From Phycisphaerales bacterium (GTDB taxonomy: Bacteria; Planctomycetota; Phycisphaerae; Tepidisphaerales; Tepidisphaeraceae), in the NCBI GenBank assembly GCA_028288775.1, contig JAQGHP010000307.1, positions 1 through 11,468 of the forward strand: a stretch of DNA of 11,468 bases. The letters are read 5' to 3'. Position 1 is the stretch's first letter; each line of letters opens with the position of its first letter. The translations under genes were made by a program, and so were the position numbers. Positions 1-6,351 of this stretch are shown here, one piece after another. The notes beneath the pieces were generated by a model. That model did no database searches and was not told where the DNA came from. It was given only the letters and a program-made list of their open reading frames with translations.

Positions 1-125
1 TGCACTTTTCCGGAGAGAGCGTATTTGGAACGAGCCAACGCGGTTCCGTCCGGTCGTTCTGAGGCGCACTCAACCGGTCTGCGTTCGCCCTTACGGGCTT
101 TACCGCGAAAAGTGCAAAAGTCGAG

Positions 126-175
126 GCTGCGCGTCGCGGCTAACCGCGACAGACCGGTTAACCGCGACGCGCAGC
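126..175. repeat. Inverted repeat with 20-nt arms
   Basis: The arms at 126-145 and 156-175 are complementary at 19 of 20 positions and enclose a 10-nt loop. The left part contains a smaller perfect palindrome, GTCGCGG-ctaa-CCGCGAC, at 133-150. It would form a strong hairpin as DNA cruciform or RNA. There is no T-run after it, so it is more likely a dispersed palindromic element or structured RNA segment than a terminator. Confidence 0.7.
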
Positions 176-210
176 GGAGCGCGGTATGCGAGGGCAAGGG
201 AGGGAAACGC

Positions 211-245
211 GGGTGAAACTGCTCCGTCTCACCCCTCCCGTTTTT
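211..245 (+). terminator. Weak intrinsic-terminator-like hairpin
   Basis: GGGTGAAAC (211-219) pairs with GTCTCACCC (226-234) with one mismatch and a 6-nt loop. Six bases later come five T residues (241-245). The gap between stem and T-run is larger than in a classical terminator and no coding gene is visible upstream in the window, so this may instead be part of the repeat cluster. Confidence 0.3.
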
Positions 246-255
246 CGCCAGTCAT

Positions 256-334
256 GTAGGGTGGGTGTACTCGCCCACCATTGCACCCGCGGGCCATGAC
301 CGCACAAGACGGTGGGCGAGTACACCCACCCTAC
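256..334. repeat. GTAGGGTGGG palindromic element, copy 1
   Basis: Perfect 24-nt inverted arms at 256-279 and 311-334 flank a 31-nt loop. Each arm starts GTAGGGTGGG and ends CGCCCACC, and is itself nearly palindromic (GGTGGG-CGCCCACC type), so each could also fold alone. The left arm is identical to the left arm of a second copy at 5509-5532. This is a dispersed, non-autonomous palindromic element. It has no open frame and no U-run. Confidence 0.85.
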
Positions 335-462
335 GAAATTCCTTTCATCCGCCTGCGGGTCTTTGCGTCGGGGCGTTCATTTCCTCCCCGGGCCCGCGAC
401 CGCAAAAAAACGTAGATAGATAAACAAGATTCCCCCACCCCCGTTTTGCTACTTACCGCCGC

Positions 463-1230
463 ATGAGTAATTCATCCGATCCAGGCGGCGAATCCAATCT
501 CCCCACCACCCTTAACCCCCCGGCGGCGCGGGTCGCGCCGCGGGCGTACATTTACGATGACGACGAGGAGGAACTTCTTCCCCCGATCGAAGTCGAGATC
601 GACGACGAACTGCTTCCGCCGGAGGATGCCCCGGCGGAATTCAAGGAGCTACGCCGCACGCAGCAGCTCGCCTTGCAGCATCTGCTCGAGGGCAGATCGG
701 TCGCGTGGACGGCGGAAATAAGCATGGTGGATCGGCGGACGGTCCACCGCTGGGTGCGCGACGACGAGCGGTTCAAGGCGGCGATGGAGGCCTGCCGGGC
801 GCGGACGGTCGAAGACGTCCGCCGACAGTTGCTCGCCGCGGCCCCGAAGGCCGCCGCGGCGATTGCCGCGGCGGCGGACAAGGGGGACGCCAAGGCCTCG
901 ATGGCGCTGCTCAAGGCCCTGGGCCTCTTCGGCCCGCCCGCCGCCGCCCCGTCGACCGGTCCCTCCGGTCCGCCGACTCCCACGCCAGAACGAACGCGGC
1001 GGGATTCCGACGAACCCGCCGCTCCGGGCGACGTCCAAAGCGCCGCCAACCCAACACCGGCGGATGAGCCGGCCCTCATGTTCCATGGGGAAAAGTTCGA
1101 CTGGCGAAAGGTCAAGCGCGTCCGCAAGCGCAAGGGCGGCTACCGGCTCGTCTACAAGGGCGAGGCGTACAAGCAGATGATGCGCGTCGCCAACGAGAAC
1201 GCGATTCGCATGGGGGAAAAGTTGGGGTGA
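463..1230 (+). CDS. Helix-turn-helix protein, small-terminase-like
   Basis: 255 aa. Residues 30-56 are strongly acidic and proline-rich. Residues about 62-103 look like a homeodomain-like helix-turn-helix: a helix around RRTQQLALQHLLEG, a turn at SVAWTAEISMVD, and a recognition helix RRTVHRWVRDDERFKAAME. This layout is typical of phBC6A51-type and phage small-terminase DNA-binding proteins. Residues 104-155 form an Ala-rich helical stretch, 156-203 are Pro/Ser/Thr-rich and probably disordered, and the C-terminus (210-255) is basic (KVKRVRKRKGGYR). The ATG at 463 has no clear Shine-Dalgarno. No large terminase, portal or other phage gene is nearby, so DNA binding is well supported but a packaging role is not. 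It could be a domesticated phage-derived regulator. It is monocistronic, and the downstream side is repeat DNA. Confidence 0.8.
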   Translation: MSNSSDPGGESNLPTTLNPPAARVAPRAYIYDDDEEELLPPIEVEIDDELLPPEDAPAEFKELRRTQQLALQHLLEGRSVAWTAEISMVDRRTVHRWVRDDERFKAAMEACRARTVEDVRRQLLAAAPKAAAAIAAAADKGDAKASMALLKALGLFGPPAAAPSTGPSGPPTPTPERTRRDSDEPAAPGDVQSAANPTPADEPALMFHGEKFDWRKVKRVRKRKGGYRLVYKGEAYKQMMRVANENAIRMGEKLG

Positions 1231-1558
1231 GTCCCCGGAAGTCATCCGCCCGACCAAGAGTGGTTCGCTGGTTTTCAGAGCCGGGGCGCCCCGGCTCCGA
1301 AACCCAGCCGCCGCGATGACCACTTGGCGTCACTGTTCCGCGCCGGGGCACGCCGGGCAGCGACACCGCCCCGGATCTTCGGCGGAGCTCCCGGATTCGG
1401 GTTGTGGGTTAGTTTGGAACGGACGGGTGCCACAGGTCGCGGTCCGTTTTCAAGTCCCTCCCCCGGTACGCCGGGGGAGGGCCAGGGTGGGGGCCGGCGG
1501 AGAGGGTTCAAGGGTTCAAGGGGTTCAAGAGTTCAAGGGGCAAAAACTCGTGAACCCT
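1231..1558. other. Non-coding repeat region downstream of HTH gene
   Basis: Contains the 20-bp perfect palindrome at 1278-1297 and most of the nested repeat that begins at 1455. The open frames crossing it are low-complexity Gly/Pro/Arg translations of the repeats. I see no gene. Confidence 0.6.
1278..1297. repeat. Perfect 20-bp palindrome GAGCCGGGGCGCCCCGGCTC
   Basis: A perfect palindrome with no loop, 47 bp after the stop codon of the HTH gene. A related imperfect copy (CAGAGCCGGGGCG followed by CGCCCTGG) lies at 5388-5412. It could terminate transcription in a rho-dependent way, but no T-run follows. The second copy argues for a dispersed palindrome. Confidence 0.7.
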
Positions 1559-1628
1559 TCAACGTTGAACTCTTGAACCCTCCTCGCAGCCCCCACCCCT
1601 GCCCTCCCCCGGCGTACCGGGGGAGGGA
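1455..1628. repeat. Nested palindromic repeat (CTCCCCCGG outer, TTCAAG inner)
   Basis: Outer arms at 1455-1494 and 1589-1628 are inverted copies matching at 38 of 40 positions. Each outer arm contains its own perfect hairpin, CCCTCCCCCGG-tacg-CCGGGGGAGGG. Between them is a second inverted pair built of GTTCAAG units: 1502-1537 (four GTTCAAG units on this strand) opposite 1551-1582. The right outer arm lies inside the reading frame of the minus-strand zinc-ribbon gene and encodes its last residues. A relative of the outer arms occurs at 5433-5476 and 5623-5671. Confidence 0.85.
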
Positions 1629-2149
1629 GAAATGGCCGTTCCACACTCCGGACAACGCCCCGGCGTGGCGCGGAGGTCGTAGCCGCAAACGCGGCAGGCC
1701 CCTGGCGGCTTCTTGCGGCTCTCCTTCCGCTTCCTGACCACCCACCAGGTCGGCAGGACAAGGGTCACCAGCAGCGGCAGCCCCAGCCAGACGGAGAAGA
1801 CGGTCGAACGACTTAGCACCATCACGACCTTGCGGTCCCCCGGGCGCAACAGCGTCGTTCGCTCCTCGCGCCAGTGCACGCCCATGGCATTCCAGCCGCT
1901 CACCTGGACGCCGTAGGGATAGCCCGGATACGGCGCGGTCGCGGCTGCCGGGTCGGGGGTGAGCCATTGAAAGTTGGAAATCGCCGTGTACCCGCCGTCG
2001 AGGACCAGCTCCTGGTGGATCGCGGCAGTGGGCACAACGCTCTGAGTTGGCCGCACTGGTCGGGCATAGCTCAGCACCCACAGCGCGCAAGTCACCACGC
2101 AAAGCAGCAGCGACAACGCGGAAAGAATCGTGAACACGCGACGGCGCAT
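1559..2149 (-). CDS. Membrane protein with C-terminal zinc ribbon; tail encoded by a repeat
   Basis: 196 aa from the ATG at 2149, chosen because GGGGAGGT (2161-2168, minus strand) sits 11 nt upstream and the protein then opens with the basic-hydrophobic sequence MRRRVFTILSALSLLLC. An in-frame ATG at 2194 is possible but less likely. TM1 is about residues 5-27 and TM2 about 116-138. The segment between them is probably extracytoplasmic. A basic linker leads to a zinc ribbon with Cys 152, 155, 166 and 169 (CRVCGYDLRATPGRCPECG), probably cytoplasmic. I associate both the N-terminus and this ribbon with many Phycisphaerae proteins of unknown function. From about residue 174 the tail SPSPGTPGEGRGGG is a direct translation of the palindromic repeat at 1589-1628, so the original stop codon seems to have been displaced. 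It lies 53 nt downstream of the LEPR-XLL gene on the same strand and could be co-transcribed. Its function is unknown. Confidence 0.75.
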   Translation of the reverse strand: MRRRVFTILSALSLLLCVVTCALWVLSYARPVRPTQSVVPTAAIHQELVLDGGYTAISNFQWLTPDPAAATAPYPGYPYGVQVSGWNAMGVHWREERTTLLRPGDRKVVMVLSRSTVFSVWLGLPLLVTLVLPTWWVVRKRKESRKKPPGACRVCGYDLRATPGRCPECGTAISPSPGTPGEGRGGGCEEGSRVQR

Positions 2150-2202
2150 GGTACGATCATACCTCCCCAGAACGTGATCGCCCCTTTCCTGCAATTAAGA
2201 AT

Positions 2203-3696
2203 TCAATCAAGGAAGTCTACCAGGAAATCAATCAGATCCTGGCGGGTTAGTCCGTATGTCTGCAGGCCCGCGGCGTACCCGGCCCGGCTGTCGAGCGAAT
2301 TCAGTTTGACCAATTTGTTGTTCAACAGCACCGAGAACTTGTCAATCTTCAGCCCGGCTAGCCCGAAGGGCGCGCCGAAGTTTTGGTCCTGCACATTGCC
2401 GATGAGGACGTTCTGGATGTCGGACGCGCCGACGTAGCTGCCGACGTAATGGATTTTATGGTGCGAGGGGCAGTCGCTCGTGAAAGACTTGATGTAGCTG
2501 TAGGAAGTGTAGTCGGAATTGGTCAGCGGTTGCCCGAAAACGTAATTGGGACTGATGCCGGCGGTGATGTGGCTGTAGTAGGTGAACATTGTCTGGATGT
2601 TGCCCAGGTTGCCGTTGGACGTGATGGTGGAGTTTTCGATGGTGTTGGCGACCTTGAGCGACTCGAGGTTCCAGGAGTTGGCGGCGTAGGGGTTGGTGAG
2701 GTTCCACGTTGCGCCGTTCAGGTTGCCGCCGATGGTGGCCGTGCCAATGGAGCCGGCGGTGAGCGAGCCGCTGAAATCCTTTGCGACCGAGTACGTCCCG
2801 AGGGAGCCGAACGTCGCGCGGTAACCACTGTCGTAGGTTTTGGCGGAACCCTTAAGGGTCGCGCCGGGGACGTTCCACGATCCGGAGGCGGTCCCGCCGA
2901 TGCTGTAGGTGTTGAGGGTATACCGCAGCCCGAAGGTGGGCGTGAGCGTGAGGTCAGCCTTGTAGTCGGAGGTGACCTTGAAGGCCCCCACGGTGTTCGC
3001 GGCGATCCCGCCGGCACCCGGGGTCGATTGTGTTACGGAATTGAGGTTCAAGGACTTGATGAACTCGTCAGAAATCACATGGGTGTCGGTCAGGTTGTTC
3101 ATCTTAATCATGATCGCCGGGACGGCGGGGGCGGGGTCTGCGTCGATGAAGTGGATTTGCGAGTTTGCGAAATTCCCGCCGGTGAAGTTCACGAGCGGAA
3201 TGCTCTGCGAGATATCGATGGTCGCGGCCGAGGCGTCGCCAAACATCATCTTCGGGGCGGCAACCAGGCTGACCGGCCCGTTTAGAAAGAGCGGCCGGGC
3301 ATCGATCATTTTCATCCGCCCGGTGCTTTCGAATTTCAATAGCGGGACGTCGTTCGCCTTCCCCTTCACCACGACCGAGCTCGCGGCAATTGTATTGAAG
3401 AGTGACAGGTCGTCGATCTGGCTGACGGTGCCCGAGAGATTGATCTTGTTCCCGACGGTTTGGACGGAAACATTTTCGCCGGTGACGGTGAGCATCCCCA
3501 CGATGTCGTGGAGTTGAATTCCGAAGGGAACGTTTTGTACGTCATGGGCCGAAATGGAAATGATCGGCGTCGCGATTGCCACCTGCACCGTATTGGTGAG
3601 CAACCGCCGACACTCCAGCGCCTCGGCGACGCATGGACGGTGCGATGAGGAAGACTCGGCAGTTCGCGTTTTGCAGATTTTGGCTGAACCGTTCAT
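2203..3696 (-). CDS. LEPR-XLL-type surface/secreted protein
   Basis: 497 aa. The ATG at 3696 has GGAGAG six bases upstream (3703-3708, minus strand). The N-terminus lacks a classical hydrophobic signal peptide. It carries ALECRRLLTNTVQVA at residues 26-40, which fits the planctomycete LEPR-XLL motif (usual form LEPRxLLS) found just before the mature part of large exported proteins; here Pro is replaced by Cys29. The rest is rich in Thr, Ser, Asn and Gly with short beta-type repeats such as SIGTATIGGNLNGATW and SLKVANTIENSTITSNGNLG (roughly residues 310-370), suggesting a beta-solenoid or other all-beta extracellular fold. No catalytic motif was found. The C-terminus ends in a hydrophobic acidic helix (QDLIDFLVDFLD). 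It is probably exported or surface-attached, with a structural or adhesive role as a guess. Confidence 0.75.
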   Translation of the reverse strand: MNGSAKICKTRTAESSSSHRPCVAEALECRRLLTNTVQVAIATPIISISAHDVQNVPFGIQLHDIVGMLTVTGENVSVQTVGNKINLSGTVSQIDDLSLFNTIAASSVVVKGKANDVPLLKFESTGRMKMIDARPLFLNGPVSLVAAPKMMFGDASAATIDISQSIPLVNFTGGNFANSQIHFIDADPAPAVPAIMIKMNNLTDTHVISDEFIKSLNLNSVTQSTPGAGGIAANTVGAFKVTSDYKADLTLTPTFGLRYTLNTYSIGGTASGSWNVPGATLKGSAKTYDSGYRATFGSLGTYSVAKDFSGSLTAGSIGTATIGGNLNGATWNLTNPYAANSWNLESLKVANTIENSTITSNGNLGNIQTMFTYYSHITAGISPNYVFGQPLTNSDYTSYSYIKSFTSDCPSHHKIHYVGSYVGASDIQNVLIGNVQDQNFGAPFGLAGLKIDKFSVLLNNKLVKLNSLDSRAGYAAGLQTYGLTRQDLIDFLVDFLD

Positions 3697-3739
3697 GACA
3701 AGCTCTCCAAATGCGGATGTGATGTGCGCTACACCTCAC

Positions 3740-3768
3740 AAGATAACAGAAAATCCAACGCAAGCGAA
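3740..3768 (-). promoter_or_regulatory. Candidate promoter of the LEPR-XLL gene
   Basis: On the minus strand, TATCTT (3745-3740) is preceded by TGT, giving an extended -10 form (TGnTATCTT). A poor -35 match, TTCGCT (3768-3763), lies 17 bp upstream. The start codon at 3696 would be about 37 nt downstream of the predicted transcription start. Read by eye only. Confidence 0.35.
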
Positions 3769-3896
3769 TATTTGCCCTCGTCAACGAGGAGGCTTCGCAT
3801 CGATCTGCTGTAGGGCGATGCCCGGCGTCGTCCTTTCGCTACGACCTCCGCGGCACGCCCGACCGATGCCCTGAGTGCGGGGGGAAGTCAGGATGA
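3747..3896 (+). pseudogene. Relic of a zinc-ribbon C-terminal tail
   Basis: The plus-strand frame ending at TGA 3894-3896 encodes RYDLRGTPDRCPECGGKSG. It matches the ribbon of the minus-strand gene at 1640-1696 at most positions from YDLR to PECG. The first CxxC pair is lost: where CPxCGYDL is expected the frame reads CPASSFRYDL. The frame opens at 3747 after a TAA (3744-3746) and contains no ATG or plausible start. It is therefore best read as the decayed 3' end of a former gene, or a copied tail fragment, left between the LEPR-XLL gene and trkH. Confidence 0.6.
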
Positions 3897-3979
3897 GGGG
3901 ATGAGTTGAGCAGGTCCGCCGTGACAAATCACATTGCCATGTGTGACATCTCGTCGCCCTATATGTGGAGGCTCTTGGT

Positions 3980-5278
3980 TCAACCCACCAGCACGTCCAC
4001 ATCGTCCGTCGTCATCGCCAGCCACCAGAGCACGGCCAAGGGGGCCAGCCTTCCGATCAGCAGGAGGCCGGCGAGCAGGAACAGGCCGGGGCCCACGACC
4101 GAAACGGGGTCGTTGGCGAGGCCGACGTTGCTGAGCGCGCTGATGGTGAGAAAGATCAGGCGGTCGGAGGGGAGTTGGGAATCGGAGACGGTGAGCAGTA
4201 GGAAGCCGGCGATGGCGATTACCAGATATGCGGCCGTCCACACGGCGGCAATGCCGAACACGCGGCCGGCGGGGCGGCCGCGGAGGGCGCTGTGGGTGCC
4301 GGTGATGAGGTGGTAAAGCGTCGTCGTTTTAATTCCGCCCGCGGTGCCGGCGGAGCTCGCGCCCACGGCCATCAGCAGCACCAGAACCCACTGCGCCACG
4401 CGGGGGAAGCTGTTGACGAAATCGACCCGAGCGCCGCCTCCGCCGGGGGTGAAGGGGAAGCCGGCGGTGCGGGCGTTTACCGCGGCGGCGGAGCTCGCGC
4501 CGATCGCCCAGCGCCACTGCGCGTGGGCATCGGCCGTGTTGGTGAAGGGACCCTGTGGGCGGAGGCAAATCAAAAGCAACACCATCGCGGCCAGGTAGGC
4601 GATTGCCGTGAGGGCGAGGACGATGCGCGAATGGGTGGAAAGCGATCGACGGCCAAGGGCCGCGTCGTAGAGTTCCATCAGCACGGGGAGCCCGAGCCCG
4701 CCGATGATGGCCAGTGGGAGGAGCACGCCCTGAGCCTGCCAGGAGGTGAGGGCGGGGACGAGTTTTTGTCCGCAGGTGAGTACGCCGCTGTTGCCGAAGG
4801 CGCTGGCGGATTGTTGGATGGCGTCGAAGCCGTTCGCGCCGCCGGTGAGGAGGACGGCCGCGCCCAGCAGGATCGTCAACAGATGCGCCGTCAACGCGGC
4901 CGTGACGACCTGGAGATCGGAGTAGGGCAATCGCAGCGCGCGCACGCCCGCGAGGCCGCCGACGACGAGGACGAAGAGGCTTCCGCCGAGGGTGAGCAGC
5001 AGAACGATGGCGGGGCCGCTGCCGTTGTCGGGGTTGAAGTCATTGACACCGACGGATTGTTGAAACCCGCCGAGCGTCGCGGAGTTGACGGCCAAAAACG
5101 TGGCGCGGTCGTAGGTAAGTTCTTCGCCATTGACCATGACGCCCGAGCGGTGGAGGGCAAAGGTGCCCAGGAGGATGAGGAGCAGGTAGACGGCGAGGAG
5201 GCCGAGCGAGATCGATCCGCCGCGGGAAGGCTCGGCGAGGGATGGGGAGGCGGCGTCGGCTCGGGCGGTGGAGGGCAA
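3980..5278 (-). CDS. trkH: TrkH/KtrB-family K+ transporter membrane subunit
   Basis: 432 aa, an integral membrane protein for K+ uptake. The start is TTG at 5278, supported by GGGAG (5284-5288, minus strand) five bases upstream; the next ATG (residue 48) would remove the first membrane helix (about 23-45). The four pore-loop segments are recognisable: NSATLGGF (65-72), SASAFGNSGV (157-166), VNARTAGF (267-274) and SALSNVGL (380-387), each with its filter Gly. The TrkH-family signature ASSAGTAGGIKTTT is at 307-320. The protein is shorter than typical TrkH (about 480 aa) and fits the KtrB size better. TrkH/KtrB works with a cytoplasmic nucleotide-binding RCK subunit (TrkA/KtrA), and none is encoded in this window. 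The family is confident; the choice between Trk and Ktr is not. Confidence 0.9.
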   Translation of the reverse strand: MPSTARADAASPSLAEPSRGGSISLGLLAVYLLLILLGTFALHRSGVMVNGEELTYDRATFLAVNSATLGGFQQSVGVNDFNPDNGSGPAIVLLLTLGGSLFVLVVGGLAGVRALRLPYSDLQVVTAALTAHLLTILLGAAVLLTGGANGFDAIQQSASAFGNSGVLTCGQKLVPALTSWQAQGVLLPLAIIGGLGLPVLMELYDAALGRRSLSTHSRIVLALTAIAYLAAMVLLLICLRPQGPFTNTADAHAQWRWAIGASSAAAVNARTAGFPFTPGGGGARVDFVNSFPRVAQWVLVLLMAVGASSAGTAGGIKTTTLYHLITGTHSALRGRPAGRVFGIAAVWTAAYLVIAIAGFLLLTVSDSQLPSDRLIFLTISALSNVGLANDPVSVVGPGLFLLAGLLLIGRLAPLAVLWWLAMTTDDVDVLVG

Positions 5279-5295
5279 GGAATCTCCCGTGAGAA

Positions 5296-5316
5296 GTGCT
5301 GGGTGCTGAGTGCTGA
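5296..5316. repeat. Three tandem GTGCTGR heptamers
   Basis: GTGCTGG, GTGCTGA and GTGCTGA follow one another directly, ending in GGG. They lie 18-38 nt upstream of the trkH TTG start, inside its probable 5' untranslated leader. On the transcript strand they read as CAGCAC units. This is a short slippage-prone repeat; whether it affects translation cannot be told. Confidence 0.55.
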
Positions 5317-5432
5317 GGGTTAGCTGGTATTGCCGCTCTCTATTACTCCACTGCGGGTCCGCGATCCAAGATGCTCCATAAATTTCCAGAGCCGGGGCGT
5401 GTCGCCCTGGTCGGTCCGCAGGCCCGTACTGA

Positions 5433-5671
5433 TCTCCTCTCCCTTGTACTCGGGGGAGCGGGATAGGGTGAGGGGCGGTACGTCGAGTTGCGCCGGAATT
5501 CCGAACCTGTAGGGTGGGTGTACTCGCCCACCGTCCTTCGACCGCTTGAGTGTCAAATGGTGGGCGAGTACGCCCACCCTACATGGCTACATTGTCTTAC
5601 TGCGAATCACACAACTTCACGTCCGGCCCCTCACCCCTGCCCTCTCCCCCGAGTACGAGGGAGAGGGAGAA
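5433..5671. repeat. Nested palindromic repeat (CTCTCCC outer arms)
   Basis: Outer arms at 5433-5476 and 5623-5671 are imperfect inverted copies. Both contain GTACTCGGGGGAG and GGGTGAGGGGC in one orientation or the other. The family resembles the outer arms at 1455-1628 and the CCCTCACCCC-type repeats common in many bacterial genomes. The 146-bp interior contains a complete second element of another family (5509-5582), so one palindrome is nested in another. Confidence 0.75.
5509..5582. repeat. GTAGGGTGGG palindromic element, copy 2
   Basis: Arms at 5509-5532 and 5559-5582 match at 23 of 24 positions as inverted copies (one T/C difference in GGGTGTAC versus GGGCGTAC) around a 26-nt loop. The left arm is identical to that of copy 1 at 256-279, while the loops of the two copies differ in length and sequence. 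Conserved arms with free loops point to selection or copying of the hairpin itself. Confidence 0.85.
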
Positions 5672-5830
5672 AAGACGGAGCTTCGCTGCGACCGGGCCGG
5701 CACCATCCGGCTCCGAAGGTGCCAGTCGGGTTAAATTGGTCGGACAAGTAGGGGCACGCCCCCCGGCCTATTTGCGGGTTCACGACAATTGGCTCGCGCG
5801 AGTATCGTGGTAGTCACGAGGCGAAAGACA

Positions 5831-6331
5831 ATGGCGAAAAACGAACCCCCCGCCGATCGCGATCGCGCACTTCGCGAGCATGTGCTGGAGCTATTGCGGG
5901 GCGGACACGCTCACGTGGAATTCGATCGCGCGGTCGGCGGATTGCCGGCGAAGTTGCGCGGGGCGAAGCCGCCGGGGCAGCCGCACACGCCCTGGCGGTT
6001 GCTCGAGCACCTGCGCATCGCGCAGCGGGACATTCTGGACTTCAGCCGGGACGGTTCGCACGTATCGCCCGACTGGCCCGCAGGGTACTGGCCGCCGGGC
6101 GACGCGCCGCCGAACGCCAAGGCGTGGGACCAGAGCGTCAGGGCCTTTAAGGCGGACTCGGCGGCAATGCAGGAACTTGTGACGAATCCCGCCACCGACC
6201 TCCTGGCCCCCATTCCCGGCGGCAAGGGACAAACCGTCCTGCGCGAGGCGCTGCTGGTGGCCGACCATAATGCCTATCACCTCGGACAGTTGATCATCAT
6301 CCGCCGGCTTCTGGGGGCGTGGAAAGATTAA
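5831..6331 (+). CDS. DinB-like four-helix-bundle protein
   Basis: 166 aa from the ATG at 5831, chosen because GAGG (5818-5821) lies nine bases upstream; an earlier in-frame start at 5789 would lie upstream of this site. The protein matches the DinB/DUF664 metal-binding fold. A conserved helix near the N-terminus carries TPWRLLEHLRIAQRDIL (His60), and the C-terminal helix carries the hallmark DHNAYHLGQLIIIRRLLGAW (His146 and His150). These three His probably bind a divalent metal, as in the family. DinB-like proteins include thiol-dependent S-transferases and many of unknown substrate; nothing here identifies the substrate. It is monocistronic. Its 3' end faces the DUF4337-like gene across a palindrome at 6352-6425 that may separate the convergent transcripts. 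Confidence 0.85.
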   Translation: MAKNEPPADRDRALREHVLELLRGGHAHVEFDRAVGGLPAKLRGAKPPGQPHTPWRLLEHLRIAQRDILDFSRDGSHVSPDWPAGYWPPGDAPPNAKAWDQSVRAFKADSAAMQELVTNPATDLLAPIPGGKGQTVLREALLVADHNAYHLGQLIIIRRLLGAWKD

Positions 6332-6351
6332 GTCGGCGCGTCGCCGGGAAT

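Larger units (their letters stand above)
1..462. other. Non-coding, inverted-repeat-rich leader region
   Basis: No convincing gene lies here. The open frames are short, very basic and run through inverted repeats. The stretch holds at least four inverted-repeat pairs: 1-10 with 107-116 (TGCACTTTTC and its complement), 72-81 with 150-159, 126-145 with 156-175, and the long hairpin 256-334, plus a small stem followed by T residues at 211-245. An A/T-richer patch (about 405-425) precedes the first gene and may contain its promoter, but I cannot place boxes with confidence. Confidence 0.6.
5279..5830. other. Non-coding repeat cluster between trkH and dinB-like gene
   Basis: About 550 bp with no gene. 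It holds a GTGCTGR heptamer run at 5296-5316, a relative of the GAGCCGGGGCG palindrome at 5388-5412, and a large nested inverted repeat at 5433-5671 that encloses a second GTAGGGTGGG element (5509-5582). A further small stem, GGCACC/GGTGCC, lies around 5699-5725. The start signals of the two divergent genes lie at the edges. Confidence 0.65.

Noticed and set aside
25..216. 63-codon plus-strand frame at the left edge
   Set aside because: Runs through inverted repeats with a highly basic, low-information translation, a non-ATG start and no ribosome binding site.
256..334. CRISPR-like or attachment-site reading of the two GTAGGGTGGG elements
   Set aside because: Only two copies 5 kb apart, each a single inverted pair with different loops. 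There is no regular repeat-spacer array, no cas genes and no integrase.
463..1230. Prophage call based on the terminase-like HTH protein
   Set aside because: No large terminase, portal, capsid, tail, lysis or integrase gene follows. A single HTH domain is not enough.
1324..1737. Plus-strand frame of 137 codons through the repeat region
   Set aside because: It translates the palindromic repeats (SPSPGTPGEGQGGG type) and then antisense of the zinc-ribbon gene. No independent coding signal.
2383..3285. 300-codon plus-strand open frame opposite the LEPR-XLL gene
   Set aside because: Its Val/Gly/Arg/Asp-rich translation is the expected mirror of the minus-strand gene, which has its own Shine-Dalgarno, start and family motif.
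4292..5323. 343-codon plus-strand open frame opposite trkH
   Set aside because: Antisense shadow of the membrane protein: its Glu/Gly/Arg/Gln-rich translation mirrors hydrophobic codons. No family resemblance and no ribosome binding site.
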